Assembly (NCBI GenBank): GCA_965216255.1
Contig: OZ244148.1
Coordinates: forward strand, 1,550,001 to 1,614,000
Length of the DNA: 64,000 nt
Source: G965216255 sp965216255
GTDB taxonomy: Bacteria; Bacteroidota; Rhodothermia; Rhodothermales; Bin80
Direction: 5' to 3'
The translations under genes were made by a program, and so were the position numbers. Shown here in pieces: positions 37,567-45,493 of the stretch (the stretch's first letter is position 1; each line of letters starts with the position of its first letter). A model generated the notes under the pieces. The model did not search any database, was not told the DNA's origin, and saw only the letters and a program-made list of their open reading frames with translations.

Positions 37567-37910
37567 TCGGACTGGGGCCTTCGTGCCGGTATTTCTTTTA
37601 CGGGCCGCCGGCCGACATGCGCAAGAGCTTTGACGGCCTGTGCGCCTTGGTGAAAAGCGGCATGAAGCGGGATCCCATGTCGGGGGATGTCTTTGTGTTC
37701 GTCAACAGGAGGCGGAGCCATCTAAAGGCGCTTTCGTGGGACCGAGACGGCTTCGCCTTGTTTTACAAAAGGCTTGAGGCGGGTACGTTTGAGCTGCCGA
37801 AAGAGGATATGCCGACGTGGACGCAGATGGTGATGTTACTGGAGGGAGTGTCGCTGAAGTCCGTAAAATACCGGCGCCGGTATGCGGTTAAGAGCCGGAA
37901 ATCGGGATAA
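37563..37910 (+). CDS. tnpB: IS66 Orf2 (TnpB of IS66)
   Basis: 115 residues with the family signature FYGPPADMRKSFDGLCALV near the start, DVFVFVNRRRSHLKAL and FALFYKRLEAGTFELP. This is the small accessory protein of IS66, unrelated to the RNA-guided nuclease TnpB of IS605 despite the shared name. Length is normal. Confidence 0.9.
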   Translation: MIGLGPSCRYFFYGPPADMRKSFDGLCALVKSGMKRDPMSGDVFVFVNRRRSHLKALSWDRDGFALFYKRLEAGTFELPKEDMPTWTQMVMLLEGVSLKSVKYRRRYAVKSRKSG

Positions 37911-37961
37911 ATAGTATGTGGAAACGGGGAACAATGCATGTGCAGACGTTGTTGAACAATC

Positions 37962-39536
37962 ATGCAGCCCGAAGCACATTCCTCCCTCTCTTCTGCGGAT
38001 GTTGAGACCTTCCCTGCGCAGCTTGCCGCGGTGCTTCAGCAGAACGCAAGCCAGTCCGAGGTAATCAATCAGCTGAGCGAGGAGATAAGCCGGCTGCAGG
38101 CGAAATTGGAGAGCAAGGACAAACAGCTGGCTGAAGCCCTCCGCCTGCTCTTTGGCTCCAGGAGCGAAAGGTATGTACTGGGGCCGGAGGCGCAGCAGGG
38201 CCTCTTGTTTGACGACATGGAGGTCGAGGTGCCCCTGCCGCCCGAGCCCGAGACGGATCAGCCGAAGCGGAAGCGGCGCAAGGCCAAGCGGCGTCCGGAC
38301 TTCGAGGATTTGCCGGATCACCTGCCCCGCGAGACGATCGTAATCGAGCCTGAAGAGGACACGACAGGTCTCATTTGCATCGGCATGGAGAAGACGCAGT
38401 ACCTGGAGAGCGTGCCCAGCATGATAAAGGTGGTCGAGATTCATCGTCCCAAGTACGTGGACCCGACCGATGAGGACAGCGGCGTCATCATCGCCGAGTT
38501 GCCTCCGCGGCTGGTGGACAAGGGCATGGCCGGACCGGGATTGTTGGCCGATGTGGTGGTTAACAAGTACTGTGACCACTTGCCCCTGTACCGGCAGCAG
38601 CAGCGTTTCCGGCGGGAAGGCATTGAAATTGCCAAGTCCACGCTGGGAGGATGGATAGCGCAGTCGGCGTGGCACCTTGGGCCGCTGTATGATGCACTCA
38701 AGCAGGAGGCGCTCTTAAGCGGGTATCTGCAGGCGGATGAGACGCGTATCCAGGTCCAGGATCGAAAGAAGAAGGGCAAGACCCATCGGGGTTTTTACTG
38801 GGCGTACCACACTCCGGAGCAGAAGCTGTTTGTGATGGAGTATCGCAAGAGCCGTGCCCGTGCAGGTCCGGTGGCGTTCTTGGGTGGGTATGCGGGAGCG
38901 TTGCAGACGGACGGGTATGTGGCCTACAACGTCTTCGATGCGCATCCGTCTATGACGGTCTACGGATGCATGGCGCATGCGAGACGCAAGTTCTACGACT
39001 GTCGTAGCTACGAACCGGAGAAGGCCGAGCACGTGTTGACAAAGATCAGGCGACTCTACGCCATAGAGCGCAGGCTGCGAGAGGAGGGTGCCAGTGCGGA
39101 TCGTCGGCGCGAGGTACGTCAGGAAGAGGCCCGGCCTGTACTGGAAGCGCTGAAGCCCTGGCTGGAGGCGAACGGGGGGTTGCCCAAGAGTCCTTGGGGC
39201 CAGGCGATCAACTATACGCTCGGCCTTTGGAAAAGGCTGACCCGATACCTGGATGAGGGGCGCGTGGAGCTGGACAATAACCTCATTGAAAATGCCCTGC
39301 GGCCGTTGGCTATCGGCCGCAAGAATTACCTGTTCGCGGGATCACATGATGCGGCCCAGCGGGCAGCCGTGGTCTATTCGCTACTTGGCACATGCAAGCT
39401 ACACGGTGTTAATCCCCAGGAGTGGCTCACGGACGTGTTCGAGCGCATCCCGACGCATCCGGCCAGGCGCATAGCTGACCTCTTGCCTCATCATTGGCAG
39501 AAGGCACGACAAGCTGACAAACACAAGGCGGCATAG
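37962..39536 (+). CDS. tnpC: IS66 transposase TnpC
   Basis: 524 residues. It has an N-terminal coiled coil (QLSEEISRLQAKLESKDKQL) followed by LLFGSRSERY, a zinc-binding-like linker, and the DDE domain with LQADETRIQVQD, LQTDGYVAYN and RVELDNNLIENALRPLAIGR. The C-terminal VYSLLGTCKLHGVNPQEWL is standard for IS66. The reading frame and all motifs are intact, so the element may be active. Confidence 0.95.
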   Translation: MQPEAHSSLSSADVETFPAQLAAVLQQNASQSEVINQLSEEISRLQAKLESKDKQLAEALRLLFGSRSERYVLGPEAQQGLLFDDMEVEVPLPPEPETDQPKRKRRKAKRRPDFEDLPDHLPRETIVIEPEEDTTGLICIGMEKTQYLESVPSMIKVVEIHRPKYVDPTDEDSGVIIAELPPRLVDKGMAGPGLLADVVVNKYCDHLPLYRQQQRFRREGIEIAKSTLGGWIAQSAWHLGPLYDALKQEALLSGYLQADETRIQVQDRKKKGKTHRGFYWAYHTPEQKLFVMEYRKSRARAGPVAFLGGYAGALQTDGYVAYNVFDAHPSMTVYGCMAHARRKFYDCRSYEPEKAEHVLTKIRRLYAIERRLREEGASADRRREVRQEEARPVLEALKPWLEANGGLPKSPWGQAINYTLGLWKRLTRYLDEGRVELDNNLIENALRPLAIGRKNYLFAGSHDAAQRAAVVYSLLGTCKLHGVNPQEWLTDVFERIPTHPARRIADLLPHHWQKARQADKHKAA

Positions 39537-39654
39537 CTGCCAAGCGCCGAGTGTGCCGGATCCGGCAAGCCCACCTGCTCTCCGCCTTCCAGCCGTCCTG
39601 TACCCATCGGCACACCTGTAGCTGCCGCTGACCTGTACTTCACCGGACGCTTAC

Positions 39655-39662
39655 GGCGCTTT
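39655..39662 (+). repeat. IS66 target-site duplication, right
   Basis: GGCGCTTT, the exact partner of 37173-37180. Confidence 0.9.
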
Positions 39663-39804
39663 CAGCCTTGTAGGCAAGCTGCTGCATGAGCACACCGAAG
39701 CCTTGCTCGCGCATGCTGCGGTTTATGCCGCGCTTGCGCGTGCCATCATGCTCTGCAATCGTAAGCGTCCGGTCTAGGATGTCGAACGCGAAATAGAGGC
39801 AGTT
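39655..39804 (-). pseudogene. tnpB: TnpB relic, part upstream of the IS66 insertion
   Basis: Minus-strand reading gives ILDRTLTIAEHDGTRKRG, then SMREQGFGVLMQQLAYKAES, running straight into the IS66 target duplication. Removing IS66 and one copy of the duplication joins this in frame to the zinc-ribbon part at 36903-37172. The QGFG..QLAYKAE segment is a TnpB hallmark just before the zinc ribbon. The N-terminal two-thirds of the protein are absent. Confidence 0.75.
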
Positions 39805-39870
39805 CGCGAAGGGTTAGCAAACAGGCTGGATCAATAAGTAATTGGTGTTTACGTGGCTTAGTCGGAGTGC

Positions 39871-40197
39871 TTACCCAACCAGTATGAATGAAGAGCCAAC
39901 AATGCTCACGAGCACGGCTTGAATGGTATCCAGTTGGGATTCAGTTACGAAATAAAGTGATCCTGGTGCCAGCATGTGCCAAGCCCATACGATCACAAAC
40001 CCTAGTGAGACCAAGGCGACAACCCACAATGCCATAATGGACACCGTGTGTATGTTCCCACGGGTTGTCTGATCTCGCTTGTGGCTGCTTTCCTTCCTTT
40101 CAAATAAACGCCGTTGCCCTACCTCGGCACGTGGTTCATTGGACTCTGGGGTAATCTCGTCATGACCGATTTTCCCAAGATCAAGAGGGTCACCCAT
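39871..40197 (-). CDS. Small membrane protein paired with the Panacea gene
   Basis: 108 residues. The first 50 are soluble and charged. Two hydrophobic segments follow: SIMALWVVALVSLGFVIVWA (about 53-75) and a C-terminal TIQAVLVSIVGSSFILVG that ends the protein. No known domain was recognised. Its ATG (40197) lies within the end of the restored Panacea gene, overlapping the TGA by eight bases, so the two are translationally coupled. Given this pairing, a membrane-acting toxin neutralised by the Panacea protein is the favoured idea (inference). A simple accessory membrane protein is the alternative. Confidence 0.65.
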   Translation of the reverse strand: MGDPLDLGKIGHDEITPESNEPRAEVGQRRLFERKESSHKRDQTTRGNIHTVSIMALWVVALVSLGFVIVWAWHMLAPGSLYFVTESQLDTIQAVLVSIVGSSFILVG

Positions 40198-40650
40198 TTC
40201 GCTGACTCATCTTCTTATAGTAGTCCATGATAACGTCGTTGGGGATATGGGCACCTTCCCCGTGTTTCCAGATCGTTATGTCCCACGGGCTGGCTGGTGT
40301 GTCAGGCTTGATAGGTACAGGCCGTCGTATTTGCCGTACACTTCTATAACTCGATTTATGATCGAGTGCGAAATCTCGTCAAGCGAATCTCGAAGGTCTT
40401 TTAGTCTGACCGCAATGTGTGAGTAGCCAAACCTTTTATACTTGTGGTACACGTCGGGTATCACTGGCCCGAATTTCCATGTTTCAGCGTTGTCGCTGAA
40501 TAGAGGCTCTTCACAAAGGCCAAGTGTCCAGCCATGACTAATGTATGATAGCTTGAGCAACTGCATGGGCGTGGGCTGCCGACCTTGCAGGCTCAAGATC
40601 CATAAGATTTGAGAAGCAACCTTGAGGGCGTCAGGGGGCGAAGTAGTCAT
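40190..40650 (-). CDS. Panacea (SocA/DUF4065) domain protein, 3' end frameshifted
   Basis: The start is MTTSPPDALKVASQILWIL. QGRQPTPMQLLKLSYISHGW, LFSDNAETWKFGPVIPDVYH, RFGYSHI and LYLSSLTHQP are hallmarks of the Panacea domain, known as an antitoxin or proteolysis adaptor (SocA, GepA). As sequenced, the frame stops at 40276 after 124 residues. Shifting by one base near 40295 restores SPWDITIWKHGEGAHIPN and DVIMDYYKKMSQRNG ending at TGA 40190, exactly the family's usual C-terminus. This is either a sequencing error or a recent loss. It forms an operon with the small membrane protein gene. IS1380 sits 113 bp upstream. Confidence 0.8.
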
Positions 40651-40758
40651 AGAGTTTCAGGTTGTATACAGACAATGCATAACACTGGGACGTGCTCTTA
40701 GTACGCCTAATGCAGTGATGCACGGGAACAAAGTGCGCCAATCCTGCGCATATCGTAT

Positions 40759-40763
40759 ATAAC
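40759..40763 (+). repeat. IS1380 target-site duplication, left
   Basis: ATAAC, repeated at 42595-42599 directly next to the right inverted repeat. Confidence 0.7.
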
Positions 40764-42594
40764 CCCGGATTATTCACATAAATGCAAAGTCGATGTTCGA
40801 AGGCAGACGTATTGGGTTCGTAAGCTCTTGATTCTTTTTTGGTTATACGGGAACATCGTAGTAGCTTTTTGGGTTCGAATACCGAACCATAAATACGCTC
40901 AAGGTGAACCCCATGGCCTCCAATTCAGCTGGACATGTGTTGACGGCGCCCTTCAATAAGTCAATAAAAGTCACAGGGCACCATTCGGAAAAGTTAACCT
41001 CCGATGCCGGAGTCCTCCTGCTGCGGTCGCTCTTCATGCTTACCGACCTCACAGCTCGCCTGGCAGCGGTCCTGACCGATTCCCGCATTCCGGGGCGCAT
41101 TACGCATCGCTTTGATGAGCTCTTGCAATCTGTCTTGCTGCTCTTGGCGCAGGGAAGGATGCGCCAGCGTGATATGCGTCGTCTGCTCCATGATCCGGCC
41201 ATGCGCTTGGCCGCCTAAATGAAGGCAGGGATGGGTGGGCTGGAAGACGGCAAGCCTTTGGCCTCACAGCCTACCATTTCCCGGCTGTTACGTAGGCTGG
41301 GCACAAAGAAGAATCTGGCCAGATTGAGCGATTTCGTCACCACCTTTGCCATGGAGCGCCTCCTGCATGCCAGAGGCGGCAAGCGCTACGATACGCTGGT
41401 CATGGATATAGACGGGTTGCCTGTGGATGCCCATGCTCGGCAGCAGGGCAGTGCCTATAACGGGCACTACAAGCGCAACATCTTCCTGCCTCTTATTGCC
41501 AGTTGTGCGGAAACCGGCGACATGCTGGGCGCCACGCTGCGTCGTGGCAATGCGCATGTCGTAAACGACGGCTACGACTTTATCAAAAAGATCGCTCTCA
41601 GGCTGCGAACGGATGTGGCCCGAAAGGTGATCGTGCGGTTGGACGCGGCCTTTAATAGTGGAGCGTTATGCAGTAAGCTGGAGCGGATTTGGATTGGCTA
41701 CATAATGCGCCTGAAGGAAAACGACGTCCTGGCGGCAGTGGCCGAGCCCTATTTGTCGGGCGTACAACCCGAAGAGGAACAGTGCTATGCAATACCGCGC
41801 CCTGTCTTGGGAGCGCGAGCGGCGCGTCGTTTTGGTGGTGCTGCCGAATCCCGGGGAACTGTTCCCCGAGCACTTCTACCTGATTACCGATCAGCACGAG
41901 CACGCCTACTCGGCGGAGGAGATCCTGCATCTTTATCGCAGAAGGGGTAAGGCCGAAGCCCACATGGGAGAACTAAATCAAGCCTGTTCCATGGCGCTGT
42001 CGTCGTCGCCACGCCCCAAGACCCATTACCGGGGCCTACCTATTCCACGCAAAGAGGAAGCGCAGCCGGAAGAAACGCCGTTTTACGCGCACAATGAAGT
42101 CCTGCTACAGCTTTACCTGCTTGTGTACGAGGTGCTACACCTGGGTCGCTGCACAATGAAGCAGCCGGGAGCACGGCACATGCACTTGAAGACGTTTCAG
42201 AAGGATGTCTTGAAGGTGGGAGCGCTGATAGTGCGGCACGCACGTAACATCGAAATCCGGATAGCCTTCAGCGCCGTAGCGCTCTGGCGACAGTTCTGGG
42301 GGCGCTACCAACAGCTGACGTGGGTTACCTTGGAATGAGGCCGTGCCGCGCTTGTTAGCGCAGCATCGGTTCTGGACTGTACGGGCTTATTCAACGGCAG
42401 AGGTACGTCTTCACGGTACGCCTTTGCGTCGAAAACAGACCATTCGCGGGGCTCATCGCCCTGCATCCACGCCAAAATCAGCTTTGCGGCAGGCTCCATG
42501 AAGATATTGCTGCCTTACAACAGAATGTACCACTTCCGACAGCCCCCTCTTCATTGTCTACACCTGTATACTTTTGGCTGGTGAATAATCCGGG
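40764..42594 (+). mobile_element. IS1380-family element, inactive
   Basis: 1831 bp with perfect 14-bp terminal inverted repeats, CCCGGATTATTCAC at 40764-40777 and its complement at 42581-42594, flanked by the 5-bp duplication ATAAC. It carries one transposase gene broken by a stop and a frameshift. It separates the Panacea operon from the small gene at 42686; the two were originally about 200 bp apart and divergent. Confidence 0.88.
40904..42338 (+). pseudogene. IS1380 transposase, broken
   Basis: Family motifs are clear: SDAGVLLLRSL, LASQPTISRL, DTLVMDIDGLPVDAHARQQG, YNGHYKRNIFLPLIASCAET, RGNAHVVNDGYDF, VIVRLDAAFNSG and the late EEILHLYRRRGKAEAHMGEL. An in-frame TAA at 41216 splits off the first 104 residues, and a frameshift near 41790 separates the C-terminal third (ending at 42338). 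The three pieces together match a full-length DDE transposase. Confidence 0.88.
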
Positions 42595-42599
42595 ATAAC
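42595..42599 (+). repeat. IS1380 target-site duplication, right
   Basis: ATAAC, partner of 40759-40763. Confidence 0.7.
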
Positions 42600-42685
42600 A
42601 TATATATTACAGTTTATGTACTCCCCGTCAAGGCAATGTTCCATGCTGGTTGCACATATTATTTCTAAGTTGCGGGGCACGCTAA

Positions 42686-42880
42686 GTGAAAACCGATAAG
42701 CAACCACAGAAGGAATTCGACCGCGTATCGAACACGCCCGTTCCCACAGACTGGCCGAAGCGGCCAGCGACAAATCCGAGTTATCGTGGCAAGACGCCCG
42801 AGGATATGGTACGCGCACTGTTACGGCCCACGAATCCTGAAGCCGAGCGGAAGACCAAGGAACGACAGCGTCGCAAGTAG
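42686..42880 (+). CDS. Small highly charged protein of unknown function
   Basis: 64 residues from a GTG at 42686. Very hydrophilic and basic at the C-terminus (TKERQRRK). The middle reads SYRGKTPEDMVRALLRP, which looks like a real amphipathic motif rather than random translation. There is no cysteine, signal peptide or membrane segment. It was originally close to, and divergent from, the Panacea gene before IS1380 inserted. Function unknown; a nucleic-acid-associated or antitoxin-like small protein is possible but unsupported. Confidence 0.45.
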   Translation: MKTDKQPQKEFDRVSNTPVPTDWPKRPATNPSYRGKTPEDMVRALLRPTNPEAERKTKERQRRK

Positions 42881-43182
42881 AAACAGCCGTTAATGCGGTC
42901 CCGCTTCAATGTGGGTAGATACAATAATCCCCCAACTTTGGGAGCCGCGCTGCATTCGGAAAGCGCTGCAGTGCGGGTTCCATTTCCACGATGGCCATAA
43001 TCATCCAGCGGTGGAGCTATTCCGAGTTGACCTATCGCTTCGCATTGCACACCAGCGACCCAACGCAGCTATGGAGATTCTCCACACACTGCATCGCCCG
43101 CTGGCAATGGCCCAGCTCCTTGGCTACTCCAGGGCGTTGAAGCGTCCGCGTTTTCCCCTTGAGCCTCTTGGCGGCCCGCCGG
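42881..43182. other. Spacer without a recognised gene
   Basis: A plus-strand open frame starting 42909 runs on into smpB antisense sequence and shows no known domain. Its piece RIAHQRPNAAMEILHTLHRP might be a decayed gene. No tmRNA or tRNA signature was found beside smpB. Confidence 0.4.
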
Positions 43183-43632
43183 TCAGTGCTGCTTCAGCGT
43201 CCGCTCCAACTGCCGCTTGGTGTCGCGCTCGGCCATATCGGCCCGCTTGTCATACAAGCGCTTGCCACGCGCTACGCCCACTTCCAGCTTGGCCTTGCCG
43301 CCGGCAAAATAAAGTTGCAGGGGAATGAGCGTAAAGCCCTTGCGCTCCGCCAGTTTGCGCAGCCGGCGAATCTCCCGCTTGTGCAGCAGCAGCTTTCTGG
43401 GCCGAACGGGCTCATGGTTCTGGAGCGTGCCGTGGCTGTACAGGTTGATATGGGCGCCCCGAAGGAATGCCTCGCCGCGCTCTATGCTGCAGTATGCCTC
43501 CGCCAGGCTGGCCTCCTTCTGGCGCAGCGCCTTGACCTCGGTGCCTGCCAAGACCAGTCCCGCCTCCAGCGTCTCCGCGATGTGGTATTCGCGGCGGGCG
43601 CGCCGGTTGGTTACGATAACATCCTTAGCCAT
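43183..43632 (-). CDS. smpB: SsrA (tmRNA)-binding protein
   Basis: 149 residues. NRRARREYHIAETLEAGLVL, GTEVKALRQKEASLAEAYC and LLLHKREIRRLRKLAERKGF belong to the SmpB OB-fold, and the basic C-terminal tail ends in RQLERTLKQH. It brings tmRNA to stalled ribosomes for trans-translation. Its ATG overlaps the end of the upstream menaquinone gene by eight bases. It is the last gene of the ffh-to-smpB run. The tmRNA gene itself is not next to it. Confidence 0.95.
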   Translation of the reverse strand: MAKDVIVTNRRARREYHIAETLEAGLVLAGTEVKALRQKEASLAEAYCSIERGEAFLRGAHINLYSHGTLQNHEPVRPRKLLLHKREIRRLRKLAERKGFTLIPLQLYFAGGKAKLEVGVARGKRLYDKRADMAERDTKRQLERTLKQH

Positions 43633-44422
43633 GCTCGGCGTGCGGGCTGGTTCCGGCCCACCAAGGGCCGTCGACGCCGGGAGGCGTGTACAGCGGCAGC
43701 GGCAGCCGTGCCTCTACGACGCCATCAAAGTACAGGAAGTCGGCAAAGCTGGTCAACCCCGCCCGTGCGAGGTTATCCAGGCGTAGCCGCACGCTCTCCG
43801 CGTAAAAGTGGCGCACGCGAGCGGCCTCCTCCTGGTTTCCCCAGCGTACCGCCACGTCTTCCGCTGCCTGCACGAGCTCGACGACGCTGCGGGCCATGCC
43901 GGGTGTGGCGGCATCCCGGAGCGTAGCGAAAAGCCCCCACACCATGGGGTACTGCGCAAGCTCAAACCATTCCTGTCCCAAGTCCAGCACCTGGCGCCCT
44001 GGCACGGGGAGATCCTCTCCCACCACCAAGCTCGCATCTTCTCCTGCGTAATGGAGGTCCTCTTCCTCAGACTTGGGTACAAAGCGCGGGGCCAGGCCAT
44101 AGTGCTCCCGCAGGACCGTACGAGCCATGAAGGCTTCCTGCGTGCACGTCACCGGATAGGCCACTGAATGTACACCGGCAAGCTCGCACCGCAGTACAAT
44201 GGCTGCCCAGGGATAGGACCAGGACGCCAGCGCCACGCCAGGCAATACAGAAAAGGTCCCCGGCTGGCACAGCACGGTCTGGCTGGGCAGCAGCGCCACA
44301 TCGACCTGGTGTGCTTCTAAGAGCCGCAGCGCTTCCTCCGCCGAGGTCCGTTCCACCAAGACATCCGATGCCGCAGCCTGTAGGCATCGCGATGGCGGAA
44401 TATCCCATAGCGCCAGATGCAT
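43625..44422 (-). CDS. mqnA: MqnA/MqnD-family menaquinone biosynthesis protein (probable chorismate dehydratase)
   Basis: 265 residues from ATG 44422, one base after the rplS stop. The fold pattern is that of periplasmic-binding-like MqnA: VDVALLPSQTVL, YPWAAIVLRCEL, VHSVAYPVTCTQEAFMART, GLAPRFVP, and then LVVGEDLPV and LDLGQEWFELAQYPMVWGLF, which match the GDxAL and DLxxxWxxxTGLPFVFA positions. MqnA makes 3-[(1-carboxyvinyl)oxy]benzoate from chorismate in the futalosine route. The sequence is divergent, and MqnD cannot be excluded. No other mqn gene is in the window. Its location inside a translation operon is notable. Confidence 0.65.
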   Translation of the reverse strand: MHLALWDIPPSRCLQAAASDVLVERTSAEEALRLLEAHQVDVALLPSQTVLCQPGTFSVLPGVALASWSYPWAAIVLRCELAGVHSVAYPVTCTQEAFMARTVLREHYGLAPRFVPKSEEEDLHYAGEDASLVVGEDLPVPGRQVLDLGQEWFELAQYPMVWGLFATLRDAATPGMARSVVELVQAAEDVAVRWGNQEEAARVRHFYAESVRLRLDNLARAGLTSFADFLYFDGVVEARLPLPLYTPPGVDGPWWAGTSPHAEHG

Positions 44423-44423
44423 A

Positions 44424-44786
44424 TCAGGACGTCTCGCGTCTGCGCTCCCTAATGCGCGCTGCCTTGCCCCGCAGGTTGCGCAGGTAATACAGCTTGGCGC
44501 GCCGGACGCGCCCGCGCCGCTTGACTTCCACCGTCGCAATCTTGGGCGAGTGGTACGGGAATATGCGCTCTACTCCAACACCATTAGAGATCTTCCGCAC
44601 CATGAAGCTCTTGCCTGCACCGCCACCCTTGATGCCAATGACAACGCCCTGGAAGACCTGGATACGTTCCTTCTGGCCTTCCGTCACGCGGACGTGCACG
44701 GCTATAGTGTCCCCCGGGTCAAACGTCGGCAGGTCCACCTCCCGCACTTGGGTCGCTTCCACCAGCTTCAATAATTCTTTGGCCAT
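44424..44786 (-). CDS. rplS: 50S ribosomal protein bL19
   Basis: 120 residues. The start MAKELLKLVEATQVREVDLP, DTIAVHVRVTEGQKERIQVF, GVGVERIFPYHSP and KRRGRVRRAKLYYLRNLRGK are standard bL19. A strong Shine-Dalgarno AGGAGGTG lies 6 bp before the ATG, unusual in this window, where most starts lack one. It sits at the 30S-50S interface. Order trmD-rplS is the common bacterial one. Confidence 0.97.
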   Translation of the reverse strand: MAKELLKLVEATQVREVDLPTFDPGDTIAVHVRVTEGQKERIQVFQGVVIGIKGGGAGKSFMVRKISNGVGVERIFPYHSPKIATVEVKRRGRVRRAKLYYLRNLRGKAARIRERRRETS

Positions 44787-44802
44787 GACACACCTCCTGA
44801 TT

Positions 44803-45492
44803 CTATGTCTGGGGCTGTTCCATGTAGGGTTCTTCGAAAAGATCCGGCCGGCAGGCCGCTGTCTTCGAGTGCCGCGCAGCCTCGCGCCACGCGGCTATCC
44901 GCACGTGATCTCCGGACAAGAGCACTTCCGGCACCGCCATGGACCGGCATACGGCGGGACGAGTATAGACGGGTGCACCGAGCAGTCCGTCCTGAAAGGA
45001 ATCGGAGAGCGCCGAGGATGCGTCGCCAAGTACGCCCGGAATGAGGCGAACGACGGCATCGACCAGTATGACGGCAGCGAGTTCGCCACTGCTAAGCACA
45101 AAATCCCCGATGGACACTTCCCGCGTAACCACAGCGTCCCTGACCCGCTGGTCTACCCCCTTGTAATGACCGGCCAGAAGAACCAGGTGCCGTGCCAGGG
45201 AGAGTTCATTGGCCAGCGCCTGTGTCAGGCCCACGCCATCGGGACTCAGAAAGATGACCTCATCTATTTCACATTCGCTGTTCAACGTATCCAGGCACGC
45301 AAAGATCGGCTCCGGCTTCAGCACCATGCCGCCACCACCGCCGTAGGGATAGTCATCTATCTGCCTATCTGGAGCAAAGGCCCGCAGCGCATGTACGCGC
45401 ACGTCCACCCTGGCACCGGCGCGGCGGCAGATGCTGGCACCTAGGGCGCCGTGCACCACGTCGGGCAATGCCGTTACAAAATCAATGCGCAT
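44803..45492 (-). CDS. trmD: tRNA (guanine-N1)-methyltransferase
   Basis: 229 residues from ATG 45492, one base after the rimM stop. SPOUT knot motifs are present: DDYPYGGGGGMVLKPEPIF, FLSPDGVGLTQALANEL, LLAGHYKGVDQRV and SIGDFVLSSGELAAVILVDA. It methylates G37 of tRNAs reading CCN/CUN/CGG-type codons and prevents +1 frameshifting. A longer open frame upstream overlaps rimM and is rejected as start. Confidence 0.95.
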   Translation of the reverse strand: MRIDFVTALPDVVHGALGASICRRAGARVDVRVHALRAFAPDRQIDDYPYGGGGGMVLKPEPIFACLDTLNSECEIDEVIFLSPDGVGLTQALANELSLARHLVLLAGHYKGVDQRVRDAVVTREVSIGDFVLSSGELAAVILVDAVVRLIPGVLGDASSALSDSFQDGLLGAPVYTRPAVCRSMAVPEVLLSGDHVRIAAWREAARHSKTAACRPDLFEEPYMEQPQT

Positions 45493-45493
45493 G

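Larger units (their letters stand above)
37181..39654 (+). mobile_element. IS66-family element, apparently intact
   Basis: 2474 bp bounded by inverted repeats GTAAGCGTGCGGTGAA (left) and, complemented, GTAAGCGTCCGGTGAA (right), with a perfect 8-bp target duplication. It carries the usual tnpA-tnpB-tnpC set, all open. It is inserted in a TnpB relic on the opposite strand. Intact genes, near-perfect ends and an exact duplication mean a recent arrival. Confidence 0.95.

Noticed and set aside
40865..40890. GGGTTCGAATACC as a tRNA T-arm
   Set aside because: No acceptor, D- or anticodon stems fit around it, and it lies within the left end region of the IS1380 element.
42881..43182. tmRNA gene next to smpB
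   Set aside because: No tRNA-like ends or Ala-Ala tag-coding region could be found in the gap.
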